In this document: positions 53,893 through 62,726 of the stretch, piece by piece | Position numbering within the stretch: the first letter of the stretch is position 1 | Layout of the letters: each line of letters opens with the position of its first letter | From: Flammeovirgaceae bacterium UBA7330 | GTDB taxonomy: Bacteria; Bacteroidota; Bacteroidia; Cytophagales; Cyclobacteriaceae | Length of the DNA stretch: 64,000 nt | Assembly: GCA_002471275.1 (NCBI GenBank) | Contig: DKPQ01000011.1 | Coordinates: 60,355 to 124,354, forward strand | Direction: 5' to 3' | Position numbers and translations under genes: made by a program | Notes under the pieces: model-generated | Seen by the model: only the letters and a program-made list of their open reading frames with translations | What the model was told of the DNA's origin: nothing | Database searches by the model: none

Positions 53893-56607
53893 TTATTTGA
53901 TTACCCTGATCACGGACAATTGGTTGTCTTCAGCTAGATAGATTTCGTAGTAATTTTCGAATTGAAGGACACTGATAGGTACTCCGGATCTCAATGGTCC
54001 CCCGGTAATCAGCTGTCCCGAGCGGTTGTAGATATACAGGTTTTGATCCGTAGCATCCACGAAAGCAATCCACTCAACGCTACCTCCCAATTTGTAGTAC
54101 TGTATGAGCATGGGGGATTTGCTGAAGTAATCTTTTTCAAATAATACATTGCCATCTTCATCCAATACCTCATATCGCCTGGCGGTATTGCGTAGAATGA
54201 GGAATCCGTCCCCGGAAATATCGTTGATGATGGAAAACTTAGTATCTGTAGTGGGACGATACAACTGTTCGCGTTTGGTCACTTTACCGCTGAAGTTCAC
54301 CTCAAATAATTCACCGGATCCGGTAACGGTGGAAAAATAGGTGCTTGTAAAGTTGTTACCTCGATTTACGTGAAAATTGCTGGTAGTATTGGTCTCTGTT
54401 TTGATGGGAAAACCGGGATAGTTTTCGGCTCTTCGGGTCTTAAACGTGATGCTTCCGTTTTGCTGTAAAGCCACCATAAAATCTCTTCCGGAAACGCGTA
54501 TGTGTCTGAGCGGACTTGTAATAGGGGATTCCAGTGGAAGCGGTCCCCAGCCTTCGAGGATCTTGCCATCTTCATTGGTCAGGTACAGGTTTCCTTTAGC
54601 ATCGGAAATAGCATATCTATAGTTTCGTGAATTGTCATAATCTACGATATTGAAAGTAGCGATCTTGATGTCTTCGCCAAATTTGGCAGGGAATCCAGGT
54701 AGATATTCACCTGTTCTGTCAATTACATGAATTGACTCTGCTGTGGAGAAGGCATACTGTAGTTTTCCATTTCTGTAATAATCTATCTGGAAGAAATCAC
54801 TGGTGACCTGAGATCCGGCGTCAACGGACCATAGCGCTTCAAAGTCAGAGGAGATCAGGTAAACATTGTTTTTTACATCCTGCAAGATCACCTCTTTTTG
54901 TTTGGTGTAGTGGTTGGTGACCAGGTAAGGTTTTGTAGAGACCTTGTCAGAAAGGGATATAGCCTTCTCTACCTCAATGGCGTACTCACCCCCGGATGAA
55001 AACCTGGGAGGTTGATAAAGGGTGATGTTGGTGTAGTACTTGCCGTCTATGTTGCTAAATTGAAACGCCAGGTACTCCATGTTTCGAAGGGCTTGCTGGT
55101 GGTTGTTGGCATATTCTACCCAATCCGGTTTCATTTCGCCGAGCGCTTTAGACCATGTCCGTGGTGTGTTGACATACAGGCTGAAATTTGCTTCATTGTT
55201 GGTGCGATCGAGAAATCTATTGAAGCGCAATGACTTGTTCCACACTTCCTCGTCCTCGATGTTTTTCAGTAATGTCTTGAGCTGATAGATGCTATTACTA
55301 AATATCAAATAATTGCGATAGTTCATGTAGTAGCTCTGGTCAAAACCTGCTGCGATATTACCCAACATTAGTTGTGGAAAATTATCTGTAGGTAGTCTTC
55401 TGATCTCCTGCTCACCGTATTGTTCTATATAGATTGAATCGCCCACGGAGGTAGCGTAGCGTTCGGTCATGGTGTTGAAAAAGCGTAGAGCTTCTCCCAT
55501 ATCATTCACTTCAAGGATCAATAGTTTTTCATTCAAATACCTGCTTGCACTTTCTACAGTCACGATGCCGATTTCCGAATCCAGGAGCGTGAAAGTATGC
55601 TCGATATCAAAATCATAATCTCCTAGGATCTTGTTTCGGATCTCGAAGATGCCAGGAGAAGTAGTCATCAAATAGTCATTCATGGACTCTTTGAATACCT
55701 CATTGTTGTCAAAAGTGAGGTGATACATCCAGGCTGTGTTCCCAGGAACAATTTCAGCCATATCAAAGGCGGCTCCTCTGGTTTGGTTAAAAATCGATAA
55801 GAAGTCCCTATTGTCCGGTGTGAAAGTGAAACCATTCAAATTGATGGCATCTTCGGTGAGCTTTAAGTCGAGGAAAGACGAATTGGCCAGGTTAAATGAA
55901 ATATTTTCCTTACCTACTGTTCCCAGAATGTCTGAAAGCCTGGAAGAATTGAAATAGATGTTTCCCGCATCCTGATCCAGTTTAGCGACCTGAAACAATT
56001 CGGCATGTTGGCTACTGAAGGAGGGGTAATCATCATCCGCGATCGTTCTGATGGCATCTTCTACCAGGAATGCCGTGAAACTTCCGATGAAATAGTTTTT
56101 AAAGAAAATATAGGCGAATGACTCACCGGAATTCGGATGTGAGATCTCTGTGATGGTGAAATCCATGTACTCCCGGGTCTTCTTTTTGAAACCTCTGTCT
56201 CTAAAATAGGCCAGTGCTTTGCTCAGGTAGGTATGCTGGCTAATGTTTTCAATCTCTGTAATGAACAGCAGGTCTGAGGTGGAGCTGGAGGTGATATGTA
56301 CTGATATCAGCGAGGATGCATCTTCAAAGACTTTAGAAAATGTGCCTTTTCCGGCTATGGTATCCAGCAAGTAAAGGTTTTTTGAAAGGGAGGAAAAAGG
56401 GGGTAGCCTGGAGATGTTTTGCCAGACAGGAAAGTCCTGAACCTGACTGATCCGCTCCAGGATATGGTCAGACTCATAGACCATCACAGCATTTTGGGGA
56501 AGGAATGACCAGGGGGATAGGTCAGCATGTTTCACCCATTTTTGGTAGGTGAAATACCCGGTTCCAGCTAACAATAATATGGCAGTGAAAACAAGAAGCC
56601 TCTTCAA
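53893..56607 (-). CDS. Large envelope protein: DUF3352-like N-half, propeller-like C-half
   Basis: The 904-residue protein has an N-terminal membrane anchor (about residues 3-20). Residues ~35-560 look like the DUF3352-type beta/alpha region seen in Bacteroidota envelope proteins: FLPQNAVMVYESDHILERI, AKLDQDAGNIYFNSSRLSDIL and GAAFDMAEIVPGNTAWMYH. The C-half (about 570-900) is strand-rich with propeller-like units: VYLISSDFEALWSVDAGS, LYLTNEDGKILEGWGPL, FEVLDEDGNVLFEKDY-type and LYIYNRSGQLITGGPL. I do not assign a function. It lies 68 bases after sdhB on the same strand, so readthrough from sdh is possible. Confidence 0.6.
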   Translation of the reverse strand: MKRLLVFTAILLLAGTGYFTYQKWVKHADLSPWSFLPQNAVMVYESDHILERISQVQDFPVWQNISRLPPFSSLSKNLYLLDTIAGKGTFSKVFEDASSLISVHITSSSTSDLLFITEIENISQHTYLSKALAYFRDRGFKKKTREYMDFTITEISHPNSGESFAYIFFKNYFIGSFTAFLVEDAIRTIADDDYPSFSSQHAELFQVAKLDQDAGNIYFNSSRLSDILGTVGKENISFNLANSSFLDLKLTEDAINLNGFTFTPDNRDFLSIFNQTRGAAFDMAEIVPGNTAWMYHLTFDNNEVFKESMNDYLMTTSPGIFEIRNKILGDYDFDIEHTFTLLDSEIGIVTVESASRYLNEKLLILEVNDMGEALRFFNTMTERYATSVGDSIYIEQYGEQEIRRLPTDNFPQLMLGNIAAGFDQSYYMNYRNYLIFSNSIYQLKTLLKNIEDEEVWNKSLRFNRFLDRTNNEANFSLYVNTPRTWSKALGEMKPDWVEYANNHQQALRNMEYLAFQFSNIDGKYYTNITLYQPPRFSSGGEYAIEVEKAISLSDKVSTKPYLVTNHYTKQKEVILQDVKNNVYLISSDFEALWSVDAGSQVTSDFFQIDYYRNGKLQYAFSTAESIHVIDRTGEYLPGFPAKFGEDIKIATFNIVDYDNSRNYRYAISDAKGNLYLTNEDGKILEGWGPLPLESPITSPLRHIRVSGRDFMVALQQNGSITFKTRRAENYPGFPIKTETNTTSNFHVNRGNNFTSTYFSTVTGSGELFEVNFSGKVTKREQLYRPTTDTKFSIINDISGDGFLILRNTARRYEVLDEDGNVLFEKDYFSKSPMLIQYYKLGGSVEWIAFVDATDQNLYIYNRSGQLITGGPLRSGVPISVLQFENYYEIYLAEDNQLSVIRVIK

Positions 56608-56675
56608 ATATGCTTTTTAGGCGAAGATAACAATTAATAAACTTGTCCGAAGACGAAGTTTAGTGTTTTTAAATT

Positions 56676-57419
56676 TTATCCAAACTTCGACTTCAGAAAC
56701 TCACGATTTAACCGTGCAATATTTGTCAGGCTGATCTCTTTGGGGCACTCGGCGGCGCAGGCTCCGGTATTGGTACACGCTCCAAAACCTTCGGCATCCA
56801 TCTGAGCTACCATGTTTTCAGCACGCGTTTTTCGCTCTATCTGACCCTGTGGCAGCAAGGCAAACTGTGAAACTTTCGCAGAAACGAAAAGCATCGCAGA
56901 TGAGTTTTTGCAGGCTGCAACACATGCACCACAACCGATACATGTAGCCGCATCGAAGGCTTTGTCAGCATCGTCCTTGTTTACAGGGATTGCGTTGGCA
57001 TCCTGGGTATTACCGGAAGTATTTACTGAGATATAACCGCCTGCATGTTGAATGCGGTCAAAAGAAGACCTGTCTACAATCAGGTCTTTGATCACAGGAA
57101 ATGCCTTGGATCGGAAAGGTTCGATATAAATGGTGTCTCCATCTTTGAATTTACGCATATGGAGCTGACAGGTCGTGATAGCAGTATCCGGACCATGAGG
57201 CCTTCCATTGATTTGTAATGAACACATGCCGCAAATTCCCTCCCGGCAGTCATGGTCAAAAGCTACCGGCTCTTCACCTTTCTCGATGAGTTCATTGTTT
57301 AAGACATCCAGCATTTCCAGGAACGACATATCGGGTGAGACATTCTTCATGTCATAGTTCACCATCTTCCCTTTATCGCTGGCATTTTTTTGCCTCCAGA
57401 TTTTAAGCTTAAGATCCAT
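56676..57419 (-). CDS. sdhB: Succinate dehydrogenase/fumarate reductase iron-sulfur subunit
   Basis: This 247-residue subunit carries the [2Fe-2S] site CREGICGMCS...TC (about residues 60-85), the [4Fe-4S] site CIGCGACVAAC near 150 and a third cluster region CTNTGACAAECPKEIS near 215. It passes electrons between flavin and quinone. It is the last gene of sdhCAB, 5 bases after sdhA. The clusters look complete. Confidence 0.96.
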   Translation of the reverse strand: MDLKLKIWRQKNASDKGKMVNYDMKNVSPDMSFLEMLDVLNNELIEKGEEPVAFDHDCREGICGMCSLQINGRPHGPDTAITTCQLHMRKFKDGDTIYIEPFRSKAFPVIKDLIVDRSSFDRIQHAGGYISVNTSGNTQDANAIPVNKDDADKAFDAATCIGCGACVAACKNSSAMLFVSAKVSQFALLPQGQIERKTRAENMVAQMDAEGFGACTNTGACAAECPKEISLTNIARLNREFLKSKFG

Positions 57420-57424
57420 AGTAA

Positions 57425-59434
57425 TTATTTATAACTTCTTTCCTTAACTTCAATATTTTCGTATTTCAACTCTTCTTTGTGAAGAACTGCTTTGCTTGGC
57501 TCACCTTTATATTCCCATGCAGCTACATACTGGAATTTAGGATCACGTTTGGCTTCTCCCTCAGGTGTTTGGAATTCTTCCCTGAAGTGACCACCACATG
57601 ACTCTTCTCGGTGTAGGGCATCCTTGGCAAACAGTTCACCCAACTCTAGAAAATCTGCCACACGACCCGCCTTCGCAAGCTCTTCATTGTATTCATTAAT
57701 GCTGCCAGGTATTTTCACATCTTTATAAAACTCTTCCCTGATGGCTTTGATCTCGTCGATGGCTTCTTTTAAGCCTTTGGCATTTCTGGCCATACCTACC
57801 TTGTCCCACATCACTTTTCCAAGCTTCTTGTGGAAGTAATCGACTGACTTGGTGCCTTTATTGTTGATCAGCTTTTCCAATTGATCCCGTACGGATTTCT
57901 CAGCCTCATCAAATTCCTTGGAGTCCGTTGGTATCTTACCAGTTCTGATGTCACTCGCCAGGTAATCACCAATGGTGTAAGGCAATACAAAATATCCATC
58001 AGCCAGACCCTGCATTAGTGCCGAAGCCCCAAGCCTGTTGGCTCCATGATCCGAGAAGTTGGCTTCGCCAATGACAAAGCATCCCGGGATGGTAGACATC
58101 AGGTTGTAATCCACCCAGGTTCCACCCATGGTGTAGTGAACAGCAGGATAGATCATCATGGGAGTCTCGTACGGATTGTCATCCACAATCTTTTCGTACA
58201 TCTGGAAGAGGTTTCCATATTTTGTTTTGATCACCTCTTTTCCAAGCGACCTCACTAAATCCATGTCGTTCTCATCCATCCCCTTGATGTGTGCCTGCTC
58301 TTTGCCATACCTTTCAATGGCTGCAGCGAAATCCAGGTATACAGCTTCTCCGGTGGCGTTTACACCAAAACCGGCATCGCACCTTTCTTTGGCTGCCCTG
58401 GAGGCAACGTCTCTTGGAACGAGGTTACCAAAAGCAGGATATCTTCTTTCCAGGTAGTAATCCCTGTCTTCCTCAGCGATTTGCGTTGGCTTGAGCTTTC
58501 CTGCCCGGATAGCTTCAACATCTTCTTTTTTCTTGGGCACCCAGATCCTGCCATCGTTTCGGAGTGACTCAGACATCAGGGTAAGCTTGGATTGATGATC
58601 ACCGGAGACGGGGATACATGTAGGGTGGATCTGTGTGTAACATGGATTGGCAAACCAAGCTCCTTTTTTATGGATCTTCCAGGTGGCAGATACGTTGCTA
58701 CCCATCGCATTGGTAGAAAGGAAGAATACATTACCATACCCTCCTGAGGCAATCACTACTGCATGTGCCGAATGTCTTTCTAGTTCACCCGTTACCAGGT
58801 CACGTGCGATAATTCCACGTGCTTTACCATCCACCATCACGAGCTCTACCATTTCATGGCGGTTGTACATCTTGATCTTTCCTCTTGAGATCTGGCGATT
58901 CATTGCGCTATAAGCCCCAAGCAACAATTGCTGGCCGGTCTGCCCTTTGGCATAAAAGGTACGGGAAACCAAAACCCCACCGAATGATCTGTTGTCAAGT
59001 AACCCGCCATATTCCCTGGCGAATGGAACGCCCTGGGCAACACACTGGTCAATGATATTTGCTGATACCTCAGCCAGACGGTATACATTTTCTTCTCTTG
59101 ATCGATAGTCACCCCCTTTTACCGTATCATAGAACAAGCGGTAAACCGAGTCACCATCTCCCTGATAATTTTTAGCTGCGTTGATACCTCCCTGAGCTGC
59201 AATGGAATGCGCTCTGCGTGGAGAATCCTGAAAACAAAATGCTTTTACATTATACCCTAATTCTGCCAGCGTAGCAGCAGCAGAGCCTCCTGCCAGTCCT
59301 GTTCCAACGACGATCACATCGATCAACCGCTTGTTGGCCGGGTTCACCAGGTTGATGTGGTCCTTATAACTGGTCCACTTATTAGCTATAGGACCTTCGG
59401 GTAATTTAGCGGGAAAATTATCACCTATGTTCAT
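57425..59434 (-). CDS. sdhA: Succinate dehydrogenase/fumarate reductase flavoprotein subunit
   Basis: The 669-residue protein has the FAD-binding motif VVGTGLAGGSAAATLAELG, the covalent FAD region HSIAAQGGINAAKNY and the substrate region THPTCIPV-like IHPTCIP, with GANRLGASALMQGLADGYF later in the chain. It oxidises succinate or reduces fumarate at the cytoplasmic face. It sits between sdhC (8 bases upstream) and sdhB. The order C-A-B with a single membrane subunit is typical of Bacteroidota and epsilon-type quinol:fumarate reductases. Confidence 0.97.
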   Translation of the reverse strand: MNIGDNFPAKLPEGPIANKWTSYKDHINLVNPANKRLIDVIVVGTGLAGGSAAATLAELGYNVKAFCFQDSPRRAHSIAAQGGINAAKNYQGDGDSVYRLFYDTVKGGDYRSREENVYRLAEVSANIIDQCVAQGVPFAREYGGLLDNRSFGGVLVSRTFYAKGQTGQQLLLGAYSAMNRQISRGKIKMYNRHEMVELVMVDGKARGIIARDLVTGELERHSAHAVVIASGGYGNVFFLSTNAMGSNVSATWKIHKKGAWFANPCYTQIHPTCIPVSGDHQSKLTLMSESLRNDGRIWVPKKKEDVEAIRAGKLKPTQIAEEDRDYYLERRYPAFGNLVPRDVASRAAKERCDAGFGVNATGEAVYLDFAAAIERYGKEQAHIKGMDENDMDLVRSLGKEVIKTKYGNLFQMYEKIVDDNPYETPMMIYPAVHYTMGGTWVDYNLMSTIPGCFVIGEANFSDHGANRLGASALMQGLADGYFVLPYTIGDYLASDIRTGKIPTDSKEFDEAEKSVRDQLEKLINNKGTKSVDYFHKKLGKVMWDKVGMARNAKGLKEAIDEIKAIREEFYKDVKIPGSINEYNEELAKAGRVADFLELGELFAKDALHREESCGGHFREEFQTPEGEAKRDPKFQYVAAWEYKGEPSKAVLHKEELKYENIEVKERSYK

Positions 59435-59442
59435 GACAAAAA

Positions 59443-60108
59443 TTAATGATTAAAGAAATGGAAGACTGCGATGAGAATAAATACAAATGGTATCACAACG
59501 GCGAATGCCTCGGTCACCTTTTTGAAGCCCGGTGTAAACCTGTTGTTGATGCCAACAGATTGGATGCTGGATTGAAATCCATGCCACAGGTGGAGGCCAA
59601 GCAAAACAAAGGAAATCACATAAACTCCCGTACGTAGAGGGCTCTGAAATTTATGAACCAGTTCTTCGTAATACCTGTCAGGGTCTTCCGGTAGTTGTTG
59701 TACGTATTTGTAATCCATCTCAGGAATCCAAAAGTCTATGAAATGAAGTGCCAGAAATGCCAGGATCACCAAACCGGAATAGATCATGTTTTGAGAAACC
59801 CATGTGGCATTACCAGTGTCTTTCTTAAAGTATTTTATAGGTCGGGATGCACGATTTTTTGCCTCTAATACAAATCCCATGATAAAGTGGAAAACCACTG
59901 CAAAGATTAAAATGGGCTGCATTAAGAATTGAACCAGTGGGTTGGTCCCCATGAAGTGAGAGGCTTCATTGAAAGCATCCGCACTTATAACGGATAGAAA
60001 ATTGATAGTTGCATGTTGTAATAAAAAGATAATAAGAAATAGTGCCGATAGGGCCATGGCAAATTTTCGACCTACGGAACTGGAAAAAGTTCGGCTAAAC
60101 CAACTCAT
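59443..60108 (-). CDS. sdhC: Succinate dehydrogenase cytochrome b subunit
   Basis: This 221-residue membrane subunit has five hydrophobic segments, with histidines in the helices (LLQHATINFLSV, FHFIMGFVLEAK, LHFIDFWIP, GLHLWHGFQSSIQ) placed as ligands for two hemes b. It is the type B single-subunit anchor (TIGR02046-like) that binds menaquinone. It is the first gene of the sdhCAB operon and has a recognisable promoter at 60137-60167. Confidence 0.94.
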   Translation of the reverse strand: MSWFSRTFSSSVGRKFAMALSALFLIIFLLQHATINFLSVISADAFNEASHFMGTNPLVQFLMQPILIFAVVFHFIMGFVLEAKNRASRPIKYFKKDTGNATWVSQNMIYSGLVILAFLALHFIDFWIPEMDYKYVQQLPEDPDRYYEELVHKFQSPLRTGVYVISFVLLGLHLWHGFQSSIQSVGINNRFTPGFKKVTEAFAVVIPFVFILIAVFHFFNH

Positions 60109-60136
60109 ATTTTTTCACTTATATAATGGTGCGTGC

Positions 60137-60167
60137 CAAAGGTAATCGCCGAAGGCTATCAAAACAA
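60137..60167 (-). promoter_or_regulatory. Predicted sdhCAB promoter (-33 TTG, -7 TACCTTTG)
   Basis: On the minus strand TTG (60165-60167) and TACCTTTG (60137-60144) are 20 bases apart, the expected spacing for the Bacteroidota primary sigma factor. The start codon at 60108 lies about 22 bases below the probable transcription start. Confidence 0.65.
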
Positions 60168-60355
60168 TTGTAACCTTTATTTTGAATGCTTCTAAATAAA
60201 ATTTTAATCTGTCCTTTGACAATCGTGAATCTAACAGATTGTTTTTTGGGATTGTTTGTCGTTCTGATGAAAAAATTTTTCGATTAAAAAGTAAAATGTA
60301 TTCAATGATTTACCGTTATATAGTAGTGGTAATATTGAGTTGATTTTTAATACGA

Positions 60356-60853
60356 ATGCTGTTGAAAAAAATCTTTCCTTTAGTGATTGCTATTGTCCTA
60401 TTTGGTTGCAAGAAAGATGAGGAAGTAAATCCCAATCGTTTTTCCATTGATCTGATCGTTGACTACGATTCGGATTTCTTCAGCAAAACTGTTGTGCTTT
60501 TTTCTGATGAAAACTATTTGATCAAGACCAATTTTGATACCTATATCAATACGTATCCTTTTGGGATTCTCGATGGTTTTGATGAATTAGAGAATTCTGC
60601 GAGGGTAGATATTGCCGTTAATGATACCATATACATGTCTGAATATATCAGGAAGAAAAGTGATGTCACCTATATTCTTGCACATCACCTAGAGAACGGA
60701 ACCTGTCTGGTTTTTGATAAAGTTACCGCTAGTGTGGTTGAACGTCTTGAAATGGAAGCATATATCGAGGGGGGTCCGTGGTCTTCCAGTTGGGGTAGGA
60801 GGTTCTACATTGGCGGAAAGTTGTTTCTGGATTCTGTTGATTTAATTAGTTGA
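60356..60853 (+). CDS. Small lipoprotein, unknown function
   Basis: The 165-residue product has a signal peptide ending at VLFGCKK (Cys near residue 18). The mature domain is strand-rich (FSKTVVLFSDENYLIKTNF, ARVDIAVNDTIYMSEYI) and contains an aspartate-rich run (DLIVDYDSD). No family is recognised. It ends 1 base before the next gene, so it is probably co-transcribed with the secreted protein at 60855. Confidence 0.6.
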   Translation: MLLKKIFPLVIAIVLFGCKKDEEVNPNRFSIDLIVDYDSDFFSKTVVLFSDENYLIKTNFDTYINTYPFGILDGFDELENSARVDIAVNDTIYMSEYIRKKSDVTYILAHHLENGTCLVFDKVTASVVERLEMEAYIEGGPWSSSWGRRFYIGGKLFLDSVDLIS

Positions 60854-60854
60854 T

Positions 60855-62579
60855 ATGGCTGGCAAAGTTTTCAAAAGAATACTATTGGCAATAATACTTC
60901 TGGCAATGTTTGATGCTAATGGTTCCCATATAATTGGAGGAGAGATCACTGCCCGGCGAATCGATAATGCTTCATTGACTTACGAAGTGACGGTTACTGG
61001 GTATGTCGAAGCAGATACCCAGATAGCATTTGGAAGCGGAGTGTTAGATTTTGGGGATGGGAATGATTTGGCAGGACCTTTTGTGACTTCCAATGAAATA
61101 CTACAGGAAGGCCTTACCAGGTCTACTTTCAAGGTTACCCATACATTTAAAGGGCCAAGCGCTGCTGGATACTTAATTAGTTATTCAGAGCAAAATGCCC
61201 GAACTGATGCACTCAATACAGGATCCCGACTTGATTTCTATATTGAATCCTTGTTAGTCATTGATCCATTTATCGGGTCAAATAACACGCCGGTATTTCT
61301 GGCTCCGCCCATAGATTGGGGGCAAGCTGGGGTTCCTTTCATAACAAACCCGTCAGCCTATGATCCTGATGGCGACATGCTGACCTATCGACTCGTTGAT
61401 GTAAAGAGAGCTATGAATACGCCGGTTTTAGGCTATCAATTACCAAATGATCCTACATTTTATACAGAATACAATTTCGGCAATGGAGATGGGGACGGGC
61501 CTCCTACATTTAGTATTAACAGGTTTAATGGTGATCTACTCTGGGATGCTCCCGGCGATGTAACAAATAATTCATTTAATGAATGTGAAAATGGAGCCAC
61601 ATATAATCTAGCTATTGCTGTGGATGAATGGAGGCTTGTTCGTGGCACCTGGAAAAAACTTGGCTTTGTAACAAGGGACTATCTCGTCAATGTTTGCACA
61701 GGGGACAATGTTATGCCTATAATAGGTGCTATATCTGATACCTGTGTTATTGCGGGCACTTCCTTTTCAAGACAAATCACTTCTAGCTTTGGGGATGCTT
61801 CCAGCAACCTGACAGCATTTGGTGAACCTTTTGAGTTGACCAATTCTTCCATACAAAACTCTATGGAGAGTTCCCTGATTATCGAATGGACACCTACCTG
61901 TGCAGAGGCGAGAAATTCACCTTATCGAATTCATGTAAGATCATTAAACTCAGAAATATCAGGACCTGTCTTAACGTCCTATGCCTCATGGAACCTGTAT
62001 GTCCGGGGCCCGGAAGTGACCGGATTAAGTATCCAGGATGAGCAGGATGGAAGCGTGGTTTTATCCTGGGATGCCTATTCATGCCCCAATGCGGACTCCA
62101 TGGAGATCTGGCGGAAGGAGGGACTTTACGAAGGAAATGTTTGTGACCTGGCGGATCCGGCAAGTCAGGAATTTGTTTTGGCTGGGAAAGTCGCGGCTAG
62201 TCAACAATTTTTTACAGATACTGATCTCCCGTCCGGTACCACCAGCAGTGATTTCACCTGGCACATAAAAGCGACATTCTCCAATGATCAAAATGATTTG
62301 AATGATTTGATCTCTGTGCTTACAAGTGTGAAGCCCAAAGGGGCAACCAATGTGAGTGTGTTCCCCAATCCAACGAAAGGCACAGTATTTATTCAGGGAG
62401 ACCATAGCTTAAGGTACTTTCGAATTGTCGATATATCTGGTAAAATGATGATGGAAGGCGATTTGAAATCATCAACCATAGACAACCTTGATATACTGGA
62501 GGACGGTATATACTACATGTCATTGTTGGATAGCCAGCAAAAACAGGTTCACGGAACCAGGCTGTTGATCCAAAAATGA
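60855..62579 (+). CDS. Secreted Ig/PKD-like protein with T9SS type A sorting domain
   Basis: The 574-residue protein has a signal peptide ending near FDANGSH. The mature part begins SHIIGGEITARRIDNASLTYEVTVTGY, the start of a conserved Bacteroidota module followed by DFGDGNDLAGPF, SNNTPVFLAPPIDWGQAGVPFITNPSAYDPDGDMLTYRLV and a fibronectin-like region (SWDAYSCPNADSMEIWRKEG). The C-terminus has VSVFPNPTKGTVFIQGDHS and ends RLLIQK, a T9SS type A signal. It is probably a cell-surface or secreted binding protein. A paralogue follows at 62727. Confidence 0.82.
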   Translation: MAGKVFKRILLAIILLAMFDANGSHIIGGEITARRIDNASLTYEVTVTGYVEADTQIAFGSGVLDFGDGNDLAGPFVTSNEILQEGLTRSTFKVTHTFKGPSAAGYLISYSEQNARTDALNTGSRLDFYIESLLVIDPFIGSNNTPVFLAPPIDWGQAGVPFITNPSAYDPDGDMLTYRLVDVKRAMNTPVLGYQLPNDPTFYTEYNFGNGDGDGPPTFSINRFNGDLLWDAPGDVTNNSFNECENGATYNLAIAVDEWRLVRGTWKKLGFVTRDYLVNVCTGDNVMPIIGAISDTCVIAGTSFSRQITSSFGDASSNLTAFGEPFELTNSSIQNSMESSLIIEWTPTCAEARNSPYRIHVRSLNSEISGPVLTSYASWNLYVRGPEVTGLSIQDEQDGSVVLSWDAYSCPNADSMEIWRKEGLYEGNVCDLADPASQEFVLAGKVAASQQFFTDTDLPSGTTSSDFTWHIKATFSNDQNDLNDLISVLTSVKPKGATNVSVFPNPTKGTVFIQGDHSLRYFRIVDISGKMMMEGDLKSSTIDNLDILEDGIYYMSLLDSQQKQVHGTRLLIQK

Positions 62580-62726
62580 AAACATCACCGAACTAAGTTG
62601 CTTTCAGCAACGCATTTTCAAATAGGATTCGATTAAATTGCATTGTATTTTTTTTATTGATATGTTTAATTTTTCCCGTCTGATTACGTTGATTAACTAT
62701 CATAAGGAATTTTGGGTTGTTGTTGA

